The position numbers and the translations under genes were made by a program. A stretch of DNA of 64,000 bases, taken from Gracilimonas sp040877545 (GTDB taxonomy: Bacteria; Bacteroidota; Rhodothermia; Balneolales; Balneolaceae). Of this stretch, positions 18,443 through 26,722 are shown piece after piece (position 1 is the first letter of the stretch; every line of letters starts with the position of its first letter). Location: contig JBBDNN010000106.1 of the NCBI GenBank assembly GCA_040877545.1, positions 1 through 64,000 on the forward strand, in the 5' to 3' direction. A model generated the notes under the pieces. That model saw nothing but the letters and a program-made list of their open reading frames with translations. It had not been told where the DNA came from and made no database searches.

Positions 18443-18467
18443 AAGGTGACATCAATCACCTTTTTTT
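18443..18467 (+). terminator. Hairpin with T-tract upstream of rsmB
   Basis: AAGGTGA (18443-18449) and TCACCTT (18456-18462) form a 7-bp stem with a 6-base loop, followed by a run of T. In the plus direction this has the form of an intrinsic terminator only about 40 bases before the rsmB start. It could end a small upstream transcript or attenuate rsmB. Confidence 0.55.
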
Positions 18468-18504
18468 GTCCCAGAAAAACCTAAATTTATAATCTCGTAC
18501 CCCT

Positions 18505-19824
18505 TTGGAAACTGAAATTTCAGAACGCTCGGTTAGTATAGATATCCTTATCAAATTTGATGAAACACAGGAATTAGACTATTCCCTGGCTGATGAGCTT
18601 GAAACACGTGAACGTGCCCAGGTGCGGGAATATGTGCAAAATATTCTTCGCAAAAGAAGTTATCTGGACTTTTTAATCGACCATTTCTCCAGTGTAAAAG
18701 TGGAAGGAATGAAATCGCCTTTAAAAAATATTCTGCGATTAGCCATTTATGATATGCTGTTTATGGACAGCACTCCTGATTATGCAGCCATTAACGAAGC
18801 GGTTGAAATAGCTAAATACACACTGGGCGGTAAAACCGGGGATTTAGTGAATGCCATTATGCGAAATCTCCAGAGAGATATTGATAACCTGCCAAAACCT
18901 GCTTTCGAAGACCGGAATAAGCTGGTGGCTACTACTTTTTCTCACCCGGAATGGATGGTGGCACGTTGGAGAAAACGCTTTGGCGAAAGAGAAGCTTTCC
19001 AACTGATGCAGGCAAATAACACGCCCCCAAATTATTTTGTACGGGTGAATACCTTGCGCACCAAGCCTGAAAATTTCGAGCTGCGCATGGAAAAAATGGA
19101 TATTGATTTTGAAGCGAGTGATTGGCTGCCATATTACTATAAAGTGAGTTCTGTACAGCCCTTCATTCAAAAAGGCTTACTTGCCAAAGGGGTTTGCCTG
19201 GTGCAGGATATTGCCGCAGGTTTTGCTCCTACTATTTTAGATCCCCAGCCCGATGAAAAGATTTATGACTTATGTGCAGCGCCGGGAACTAAATCTATCT
19301 TAATGTCAGACCTGATGCAGGCAGAAGGCGAGATTCTTTCAGTAGATATTTCTTCAGATCGTTTAGAAAAACTGGCTGAAAGCGCGATGAATTATGGAGC
19401 CGAAAACATCAAAATTCGGCGGGGTGATGTGTTGGAAATCGCATTACCTCTTGCAGATGGCGTTCTGCTTGATGTTCCGTGTACAGGAACCGGTGTTTTA
19501 AGCAAACGAGCAGACCTCCGCTGGAAAAGAGATTTAGAAGGATTGAATAAGGCAGTAGAGTTACAGGAACAACTGTTGGAAGAAGCCGCAAATATGGTGA
19601 AACGCGATGGGCGTTTGGTTTATAGCACCTGCTCAATCGAGCCGGAAGAGAATATGGATCAGATCAACAAATTCCTTAAGAAAATGGATAATTTTGTCCT
19701 GGAACCGCTTGATGATTACCTGCCGGAAGAAGTACTGGCTGAAGATGGAAAAGCATATCAAACATTTCCACATAAGCACGGCTGTGACGGTCATTTTGGA
19801 GTCCTTCTGAAAAGAGTGAAGTAA
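18505..19824 (+). CDS. rsmB: 16S rRNA (cytosine-967-C5)-methyltransferase
   Basis: Methylates C967 of 16S rRNA using S-adenosylmethionine. The 439-residue protein has a NusB-like N-terminal domain (1-135), a linker, and a Rossmann methyltransferase domain with LCAAPGTKS (256-264), the motif IV catalytic Cys326 in DVPCTGTGVL and Cys376 in YSTCSIEPEEN. The start codon is TTG at 18505; no later ATG would preserve the NusB-like domain. No clear Shine-Dalgarno is seen. The two cysteines confirm the Nol1/Nop2/Sun family; RsmB is favoured over RsmF by the NusB domain. Confidence 0.93.
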   Translation: METEISERSVSIDILIKFDETQELDYSLADELETRERAQVREYVQNILRKRSYLDFLIDHFSSVKVEGMKSPLKNILRLAIYDMLFMDSTPDYAAINEAVEIAKYTLGGKTGDLVNAIMRNLQRDIDNLPKPAFEDRNKLVATTFSHPEWMVARWRKRFGEREAFQLMQANNTPPNYFVRVNTLRTKPENFELRMEKMDIDFEASDWLPYYYKVSSVQPFIQKGLLAKGVCLVQDIAAGFAPTILDPQPDEKIYDLCAAPGTKSILMSDLMQAEGEILSVDISSDRLEKLAESAMNYGAENIKIRRGDVLEIALPLADGVLLDVPCTGTGVLSKRADLRWKRDLEGLNKAVELQEQLLEEAANMVKRDGRLVYSTCSIEPEENMDQINKFLKKMDNFVLEPLDDYLPEEVLAEDGKAYQTFPHKHGCDGHFGVLLKRVK

Positions 19825-19832
19825 ATTTTGTA

Positions 19833-19858
19833 AGAATTCTGAATCCAGAATTCTGAAT
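19833..19858. repeat. 12-bp direct repeat upstream of valS
   Basis: AGAATTCTGAAT occurs at 19833-19844 and again at 19847-19858. It is a simple A+T-rich tandem repeat in the 79-base rsmB-valS gap. Confidence 0.6.
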
Positions 19859-19903
19859 TCATATTATTAAAAGAAATACAGAATAATTCACCTTCCGAAA
19901 TAT

Positions 19904-22576
19904 ATGAGTTCAAAAGTGACCGAAAAAAATATTCCCGCACAATACGATTCTTCTCAGGTAGAAGATAACTGGTATGATTACTGGATGGAAAACAAGTTCT
20001 TCCATTCCACTCCTGATGACCGTGAGCCTTACACCATTGTAATTCCTCCTCCCAATGTTACCGGTGTGTTGCATATGGGGCACATGCTCAACAATACCAT
20101 TCAGGATGTACTGGTTCGCCGCGCGCGAATGCAGGGCTATAACGCCTGCTGGGTTCCCGGAACCGACCACGCCTCTATTGCAACCGAAGCCAAAGTAGTG
20201 CGGAAACTGCGCGAAGAAGGCATCAAGAAAAGTGATCTTTCGCGGGATGAATTTATGGAGCACGCCTGGGAATGGACCCACAAACATGGGGGAATCATTC
20301 TGGAACAGCTAAAAAAACTTGGTGCGAGCTGCGACTGGGACCGCACCTCCTTTACCATGGATGAGAAGTACTCCGAAAGCGTAATTGATACCTTTATTGA
20401 TCTTTACGAGAAGGGAAAAATTTACCGTGGTGCCCGGATGATTAACTGGGATCCTGCCGCAAAAACAGCTTTGAGCGATGAAGAGGTTATTCATAAGGAA
20501 ATAAATTCCAAGCTCTATCACATTCGCTATAAAATTGTTGGGGAAGATGATTTTGTAACCATCGCAACTACCCGGCCGGAAACGATTTTAGGTGACACCG
20601 CCATCTGCATCAACCCAAAAGATGAGCGGTATTCGCACCTGCATGGGAAAAAAGCGATAGTTCCTTTAGTAAATCGTGAGGTGCCGATTATTCTGGATGA
20701 TTATGTAGATATGGAATTCGGAACCGGATGTTTGAAGGTGACTCCTGCCCATGATGTAAATGATTATGATCTCGGTGAAAGGCACGGGCTGGAAATCATC
20801 AATATGATGAATGAAGACGGGACGATTAGTGAAGCCGGAGAATTGTACATCGGCAAAGATCGTTTTGCCGTGCGGAAAGAAATTTCTAAAGATCTGGAAG
20901 AAGCCGGCCATTTGGTGAAAACCGAAGATTACAAAAACAAAGTTGGCTATTCTGAGCGAACCGATGCGGTAATCGAACCACGTCTTTCGCTACAATGGTG
21001 GGTTTCTATGAAAGAATTGAGTGAACCCGCACTTGAAAATGTAATGAACGACAGTATTCAATTTCACCCCGCAAAATTTAAAAACACCTATCGCCACTGG
21101 ATGGAGAATGTGCGTGACTGGTGTATTAGCAGACAGCTTTGGTGGGGGCATCGAATTCCGGCTTGGTATAACGAGGATGGGGATTTTGTTGTAGCCAAGA
21201 CTGAAACCGAAGCCGAAACCAAATTCAAAATTCAAAATTCAAAATTTAGCAATTTAAAGCAGGACGTAGATGTGCTGGATACCTGGTTCTCCTCCTGGTT
21301 GTGGCCTATTTCGGTTTTTGATGGATTTTATGAAGAAGACGAGGTTGATTATTACTACCCTACCAACGATTTGGTGACTGCGCCCGAAATTATGTTCTTC
21401 TGGGTTGCCCGGATGATTATTGCCGGTTACGAATATCGTGGCGAAAAACCTTTCAAGAATGTTTACTACACCGGAATTGTGCGTGATAAACAAGGCCGGA
21501 AAATGAGCAAGAGCCTTGGAAACTCTCCCGATCCGCTGGAGCTGATTGGCAAATATGGAGCAGATGGAATTCGAATGGGAATGTTATTTGCAACCCCGGC
21601 AGGAAACGATCTCCCCTTTGATGAAAATCTTTGTGAGCAAGGCCGGAATTTCTCTAATAAGGTGTGGAATGCCTTCCGGTTTTTAACGATGAATATGGAA
21701 GAAGACGTTGATTATACTCCAACCCTGGAAATCGATAAGAATGATCTTTCTGATCGCTGGATGTCGGCAAGAATTCAGGAGACCATCAGAGAAGTAAATG
21801 CCGATTTTGATAATTATAAGCTCAATGATGCTCTGAAGAAGGTTTACTCTCTTATTTGGGATGATTTCTGCGACTGGTACATTGAACTGGCGAAACCGGA
21901 TACCTATGGCGATAAAATTGCGGTAGATAAAATGAATACCGCGCTTGGCTTTTTTGAGCAGCTGATGAAGTTGCTCCATCCCTTCATGCCATTTATTAGT
22001 GAGGAAATCTGGCAGCATATTCAGGAACGAAACCCTGAAGAAGCTTTGCTGATTTCTCAGTGGCCGGAATTTGATAAGTCAAAATTGAATGCTGAAGACA
22101 TTGCTTTATTTGGCAATTTACAGCAGGTGATTTCAGCTTTGCGAAATATCCGGGCCGAAGTAAATGTTTCTCACAAAGAAGAACTGGATGTGTTAATCAA
22201 CACCAAAGGTCCTGCCTTTGCTGATAAAGTTCTTGAAAACCGGCGGGTACTGGAAAAACTACAAAGCATAAAAAAGCTCCAAGTTTCCACAGATATTGAA
22301 AAACCTAAGGTCTATTCTTCTGCTATTGTGGGTGGAAATGAAATCTACGTACCGCTGGAAGGATTAGTTGACTTTGAGAAAGAACGTGAGCGCATCCAAA
22401 AAGAAATTGACCGCTTGGAAGGATTTTTAAAAGGCATAAACGGTAAGCTTTCGAATGCAGGCTTTGTCAACAATGCCCCGGCCAATGTGGTTGAGCTTGA
22501 AAGAAAGAAGAAAGCGGATACGGAAGAAAGCCTTGCCAAATTACGTGAGCAGCTGAAGGATTTTGAAGCTGGTTAA
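19904..22576 (+). CDS. valS: Valyl-tRNA synthetase
   Basis: Class I aminoacyl-tRNA synthetase charging tRNA-Val. The 890-residue protein has the HIGH-type motif HMGH at 57-60, an editing (CP1) domain with TTRPETILGDTA, the KMSKS motif at about 533-537, an anticodon-binding domain, and the C-terminal coiled coil from about 820 (EKERERIQKEIDRLEGFL...LAKLREQLKDFE) typical of ValRS. Oddity: residues 440-449 (TKFKIQNSKF) derive from a 7-base repeat in the linker before DVLDTWFSSWLWP. The frame is kept and the gene looks functional. Confidence 0.97.
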   Translation: MSSKVTEKNIPAQYDSSQVEDNWYDYWMENKFFHSTPDDREPYTIVIPPPNVTGVLHMGHMLNNTIQDVLVRRARMQGYNACWVPGTDHASIATEAKVVRKLREEGIKKSDLSRDEFMEHAWEWTHKHGGIILEQLKKLGASCDWDRTSFTMDEKYSESVIDTFIDLYEKGKIYRGARMINWDPAAKTALSDEEVIHKEINSKLYHIRYKIVGEDDFVTIATTRPETILGDTAICINPKDERYSHLHGKKAIVPLVNREVPIILDDYVDMEFGTGCLKVTPAHDVNDYDLGERHGLEIINMMNEDGTISEAGELYIGKDRFAVRKEISKDLEEAGHLVKTEDYKNKVGYSERTDAVIEPRLSLQWWVSMKELSEPALENVMNDSIQFHPAKFKNTYRHWMENVRDWCISRQLWWGHRIPAWYNEDGDFVVAKTETEAETKFKIQNSKFSNLKQDVDVLDTWFSSWLWPISVFDGFYEEDEVDYYYPTNDLVTAPEIMFFWVARMIIAGYEYRGEKPFKNVYYTGIVRDKQGRKMSKSLGNSPDPLELIGKYGADGIRMGMLFATPAGNDLPFDENLCEQGRNFSNKVWNAFRFLTMNMEEDVDYTPTLEIDKNDLSDRWMSARIQETIREVNADFDNYKLNDALKKVYSLIWDDFCDWYIELAKPDTYGDKIAVDKMNTALGFFEQLMKLLHPFMPFISEEIWQHIQERNPEEALLISQWPEFDKSKLNAEDIALFGNLQQVISALRNIRAEVNVSHKEELDVLINTKGPAFADKVLENRRVLEKLQSIKKLQVSTDIEKPKVYSSAIVGGNEIYVPLEGLVDFEKERERIQKEIDRLEGFLKGINGKLSNAGFVNNAPANVVELERKKKADTEESLAKLREQLKDFEAG
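21224..21244. repeat. Heptanucleotide repeat inside valS
   Basis: The unit TTCAAAA occurs three times in a row inside the valS reading frame. It encodes part of KFKIQNSKF in a linker region of the synthetase. Twenty-one bases is a multiple of three, so the full array does not shift the frame. Confidence 0.85.
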
Positions 22577-22765
22577 GGGTTATTAGGTAATTGAATTATC
22601 AGGGTATTTTGAGGACTAACCAAAGAGGACGCATGTAATAATCCTGCGCCCGAATTCCTCTTTCACTGAGGTCACAAATAACCATTAACAAATTCCTGTT
22701 ATTAACTTATTAGCTCTCTATTTTAAAGAGCATTTTGCGATCAATCGCCTAAAGAATTTTTTTGA

Positions 22766-25051
22766 ATGAAAACATTTTCACTTCCATCTGAAGAACCACG
22801 AGAAAAGCCGAATTACCTGCAATCGCTAAACGAACAGCAGCGTAAAGCGGTAACTCATGCTGATGGCCCACTTTTAATAGTTGCTGGTGCAGGATCTGGA
22901 AAAACCCGGGTTTTAACGTACCGGATCGCTTATTTGCTTCAGCAGTATAAAGCGGCTCCGGAACAAATTCTTGCCCTTACTTTTACGAATAAAGCTGCGA
23001 GAGAGATGAAAGAGCGTATCAAGAACCTGATCGGGGATAAAGCTCAAAAGTTATGGATGGGAACCTTTCACTCCATCTTTTCCAAAATCCTGCGCTTTGA
23101 AGCGGAGAAAATCGGCTTCGGTTCTGATTTTACGATTTACGATACCAACGACTCCCAAACAGTGATCAAACAGATTTTACAGGAATTGAATTTTGATCCC
23201 AAAGAGATCAAGCCAAAAACCATTCACAACAAAATCAGCGACTCTAAAAATCAGCTGATTAATCCTGATACTTACCAGGAGAAATTTGTCAGCAGTACGT
23301 TGGATGACATCACCGCCCGCGTGTATACCATTTACGCAAAGCGTCTGAAGCAGAGCAATTCCATGGATTTTGATGATTTGCTGTTGAAGCCCATCGAGTT
23401 GTTCGAGAATCATCCCGACATACTGGAGAAGTACCAGGATCGCTTCAAATATATTTTAATTGATGAGTATCAGGATACCAATCACGCCCAGTATAAAGTG
23501 ACAAAAATGCTGGCTTCTAAATATAATAACATCTGTGTGGTGGGTGATGACGCCCAAAGCATTTACTCTTTTCGAGGGGCTGATATTTCAAATATCCTGA
23601 ATTTTAAGGAAGATTATGATAATGCCAATCAGGTTCCTTTAGAGCAGAATTATCGATCCACCAAATCTATTTTGCAGTGCGCCGATTCCATCATCAAAAA
23701 AAATACCAAGCAGCTCGAAAAAACCCTGTGGACAGATAAAGATTTCGGAGACCCTATCACTCTCCTTGAAAATTTTGATGAGCGCGATGAAGCCAACCGT
23801 ATTGCCAGTCACATCCGGCAATTAAAAATGCGGGAAGGCTATAAGAACAATGATTTTGCTATCCTCTATCGCACCAATTACCAGTCGCGGGTTTTTGAAG
23901 AAGCTCTGCGGAGAAATGATCTTGATTACCAGCTTGTAGGCGGCTTGTCTTTCTATCAGCGAAAAGAAATTAAAGATGTTTTGGCTTATTTAACGCTGCT
24001 GGTAAACCCACATGACGAGACAAATCTGCTGCGAATAATTAATGAACCTTCGCGGGGGATTGGGAATAAATCGATACAGGATTTGCTCAGGAAAGCCCGA
24101 AGTGAGGGCCGTTCCGTCTGGACAATTCTCCAAAATGTGGAAGATGTTGATGTGTATAAACCAGCCAAGGCACGTGTGCGCGAGTTTGTAGATATGATAA
24201 ACAGGCTTCGAAAAGAACTGGAAGAAGGCCGGGCACTTTCCGATACGGTGAAAGCGGTGTTGGAGCAATCCGGTTATATGAAATCATTGGTTGAAGAAAA
24301 TTCGCAGGATTCCATGATTCGCAGAGATAATATCATAGAATTGCAGAATGCTATTTCTTATTACGAAAAAGGATCACGAAATGCATCATTGAGTGCCTTC
24401 CTGCAGGAAATAAGCCTGATCACTGACTCCGATAAATTCGACGAAAATAAACCGGCCATCACTTTGATGACTGTTCATGCTTCAAAAGGGTTAGAATTTC
24501 CCGTTGTTTTTATAGTTGGCCTGGAAGAAAACCTATTTCCTATGGGTGCCCGTGTGGGTTTTGAGGTAGATATTGAAGAAGAAAGGCGGCTATTTTACGT
24601 ATCCATAACCCGTGCCCAGGAGCATTTATTTTTCAGCCATAGCCGAAGCCGGTTTAAATTCGGGGAAGAACAGCAACAAATTCGCTCCCGCTTTTTGGAA
24701 GAAGTAGACGCTGGCGTAGTCCGTACCGAAACCGGGGCTACCATTTCACAGAAGAAAGACCGCTATAGTTTGGATGATTCCCAGGAATCCGGCACAAGGG
24801 TAGAATATGACTGGGAAAAGCCGAAAGGAAACACCTCTTTCAAATCTGCATCCACAACAATTCATTATGAGTATGGTGAGGGCGAGGATCCTTTTCAGGT
24901 TGGTACAAAAGTTGAACATCCCCGGTTTGGCCCGGGGAAAATCATTAGCAGATCAGGATTAGGTATGGATGCTAAAGTTGTTGTATTTTTCAAAGGAAGA
25001 GGACAAAAGAAGCTCATGCTAAGAGCAGCCCCGCTTGAGGTAATAGGTTAG
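22766..25051 (+). CDS. UvrD/PcrA-type DNA helicase
   Basis: 3'-5' superfamily 1A helicase for repair and replication restart. The 761-residue protein shows the Q motif LNEQQRKAVTH, Walker A GAGSGKTR, motif Ia TFTNKAAREMKER, motif II LIDEYQDTNH, motif III GDDAQSIYSFRGAD, motif IV EQNYRST, motif V TVHASKGLEFPVVFIVGLEENLFP and motif VI LFYVSITRAQ. The C-terminal 45 residues (VGTKVEHPRFGPGKI...) form the Tudor-like RNA-polymerase-binding domain of PcrA. That tail and the length favour UvrD/PcrA over Rep. A 188-base gap precedes it with no recognisable feature. Confidence 0.95.
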   Translation: MKTFSLPSEEPREKPNYLQSLNEQQRKAVTHADGPLLIVAGAGSGKTRVLTYRIAYLLQQYKAAPEQILALTFTNKAAREMKERIKNLIGDKAQKLWMGTFHSIFSKILRFEAEKIGFGSDFTIYDTNDSQTVIKQILQELNFDPKEIKPKTIHNKISDSKNQLINPDTYQEKFVSSTLDDITARVYTIYAKRLKQSNSMDFDDLLLKPIELFENHPDILEKYQDRFKYILIDEYQDTNHAQYKVTKMLASKYNNICVVGDDAQSIYSFRGADISNILNFKEDYDNANQVPLEQNYRSTKSILQCADSIIKKNTKQLEKTLWTDKDFGDPITLLENFDERDEANRIASHIRQLKMREGYKNNDFAILYRTNYQSRVFEEALRRNDLDYQLVGGLSFYQRKEIKDVLAYLTLLVNPHDETNLLRIINEPSRGIGNKSIQDLLRKARSEGRSVWTILQNVEDVDVYKPAKARVREFVDMINRLRKELEEGRALSDTVKAVLEQSGYMKSLVEENSQDSMIRRDNIIELQNAISYYEKGSRNASLSAFLQEISLITDSDKFDENKPAITLMTVHASKGLEFPVVFIVGLEENLFPMGARVGFEVDIEEERRLFYVSITRAQEHLFFSHSRSRFKFGEEQQQIRSRFLEEVDAGVVRTETGATISQKKDRYSLDDSQESGTRVEYDWEKPKGNTSFKSASTTIHYEYGEGEDPFQVGTKVEHPRFGPGKIISRSGLGMDAKVVVFFKGRGQKKLMLRAAPLEVIG

Positions 25052-25067
25052 AAGGAAGGAAGGAAGG
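25051..25067 (+). repeat. GAAG tetranucleotide repeat at a ribosome-binding position
   Basis: Four tandem GAAG units (17 bases, starting within the UvrD stop codon) end 10 bases before the ATG of the next gene. The purine-rich run could serve as ribosome-binding sequence; gain or loss of a unit would not alter the coding frames. Confidence 0.7.
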
Positions 25068-25077
25068 TTAGATTTAA

Positions 25078-26595
25078 ATGCGGACATTATTAATCTTGTT
25101 ACTATTGCTATGCCTGTTTGAACCATTGAGTATGGCACAGACGGTTATCACTCCTCGAAATATGGCTTTAGGGGGTGGAGGAAGTACATATATTACCGAT
25201 TACAATACCAATTTCTATAATCCTGCCAACCTGATGATACAGGATAAAATAGGCTCCTTTGATGTCGGTGTGATGGCAGGGGGTTTTTATTTTGATGCTG
25301 TACAAAATCACAGCAATCCCGAAAGGCAATTCGAAAATGCTCAAAATCACCTAAAGCAGTACAACCCAGGATCATATTCTATCTCAGATTTAGAACGTGT
25401 TGAGTTACTCGATGATAATTATTTAAACAACTCCAATCGTTCAAATAACCGCACACGTTATGATGCTACCCTGCTGGGGATGAAGTGGAAAACAGAAAAT
25501 CGCGCCCTTTCCCTTGCATTCAGAACCCGTACATCATCGAGTTACTCTGTAGGAAGGGGCTGGTATTCACAAGCTTTTCAGCAAGAGGATGGAAGAGAAT
25601 TCCTGGACCGCACCTTAATTCACAGATATCAAAGCCTGCATGAAATTTCTTTTGGCTATGCTGAATCTTTCCAGTTCCTAACCAATCTTACCTCCCGCCT
25701 CGATAATTTTGTGATCGGCATAGCTCCTAAACTGGTTTTTGGCGGCTCGTATCAGGATGCAGTTTGGGATAATATCTATTACCAGAATGCTGAAACAAAT
25801 GAAAACCAACGGGTCCAGTCTTTTTCTTTTGCAGCCACCGGAGATTTTGGCCTCGCTACCTCAAGCTATCTAGATGAAAATATTTCAGCTGAAAATGCAG
25901 TTTCCCGCGGATTTCAAAATGATGAATTCACCCTGAATGGAGTCGGAGCGGGATTGGATATCGGTGTCACTTACCTGTTAACATTCGGCAGCGATTTGTC
26001 AGCGGTTCACCCCGGTAAACAGCCTACACAAAAATCTGTACGCTTCTCCTTTTCGATGACTGATATCGGCTTTGTATCCTATTCCAAAAATGACATTTCT
26101 CTCAACATTTTTACTGATACCACTAATGCCTCTTCAATTCCAGCCTCGGTTTCTAACGAGGCTTTTATAGGTGCCAAAGGTCAATATCTTAATTTTATAG
26201 AAACTTTCGGTGAAGAAGAAAATCCCTTCCGCTTAGCCAGCCGCGACAAATCCGGGTTCTCAATTTTGTTACCCATGGCCTTACATGGTGGAGCTTTACT
26301 CGAAATTAACCGGATTAAGTTAATGGGTGATGTAAGCGTTGGCCTCACCAACAATGCTTTTAACTCCACTACTCTTGTCTCTTCATTTGGAATTGAGCTC
26401 AGGCCTTTTGTGTTTCTACCTCTACGCGCCGGAACTCAATTTGAAGCTCAACGCCCAAGCTTTCTTAGTCTCGGCACAGCCATTGAAACAAAACACTGGG
26501 ATTTATCTGTCGCAGCACAATTCACACCGGAATCGCTCATTTCAGAGATAGCATTATCGGGAATTTCGCTGGCCACCCTTCAGTTTCATTTCTAA
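25078..26595 (+). CDS. Outer-membrane beta-barrel protein, DUF5723-like
   Basis: A 505-residue secreted protein of unknown function. Residues 1-20 are a signal peptide (MRTLLILLLLLCLFEPLSMA, then Q). The mature part opens with TPRNMALGGGGSTYITDYNTNFYNPANL, the pattern of Bacteroidota FadL/PorV-like barrel proteins with an early 'ALGG...NPA' motif. Alternating hydrophobic strands run to the end, and the last residues (ISLATLQFHF) end in an aromatic residue as outer-membrane barrels do. It starts 26 bases after the helicase gene. Family name is a judgement by eye. Confidence 0.65.
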   Translation: MRTLLILLLLLCLFEPLSMAQTVITPRNMALGGGGSTYITDYNTNFYNPANLMIQDKIGSFDVGVMAGGFYFDAVQNHSNPERQFENAQNHLKQYNPGSYSISDLERVELLDDNYLNNSNRSNNRTRYDATLLGMKWKTENRALSLAFRTRTSSSYSVGRGWYSQAFQQEDGREFLDRTLIHRYQSLHEISFGYAESFQFLTNLTSRLDNFVIGIAPKLVFGGSYQDAVWDNIYYQNAETNENQRVQSFSFAATGDFGLATSSYLDENISAENAVSRGFQNDEFTLNGVGAGLDIGVTYLLTFGSDLSAVHPGKQPTQKSVRFSFSMTDIGFVSYSKNDISLNIFTDTTNASSIPASVSNEAFIGAKGQYLNFIETFGEEENPFRLASRDKSGFSILLPMALHGGALLEINRIKLMGDVSVGLTNNAFNSTTLVSSFGIELRPFVFLPLRAGTQFEAQRPSFLSLGTAIETKHWDLSVAAQFTPESLISEIALSGISLATLQFHF

Positions 26596-26722
26596 AAGCC
26601 TGACACTTTGCCTTACATTACTGACATGTGCCCTATGATTATGACGGTTTGTTTAGCCAGTTAAACATGGCTTTGTATTTGCCTCAATATTTGTAAATGA
26701 AATTTTTGTACCTAAATTTATT

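Larger units (their letters stand above)
18011..18504. other. Gene-free stretch between atpD and rsmB
   Basis: A 494-base interval without a credible protein gene. It must contain the divergent promoters of atpDC and rsmB. It also holds an element with four mutually complementary arms at 18156-18316, a weak hairpin with T-rich tail at 18396-18422 (AAGCCA...TGGCTT) and a clearer hairpin plus T-tract at 18443-18467. The arrangement could mean a small RNA gene reading rightwards, or a leader of either operon. Confidence 0.6.

Noticed and set aside
26596..26722. Bacteroidota-type promoter (TTTG and TAxxTTTG) before lon
   Set aside because: TTTG and TATTTG strings occur, but the -7 element does not fit the consensus with proper spacing.
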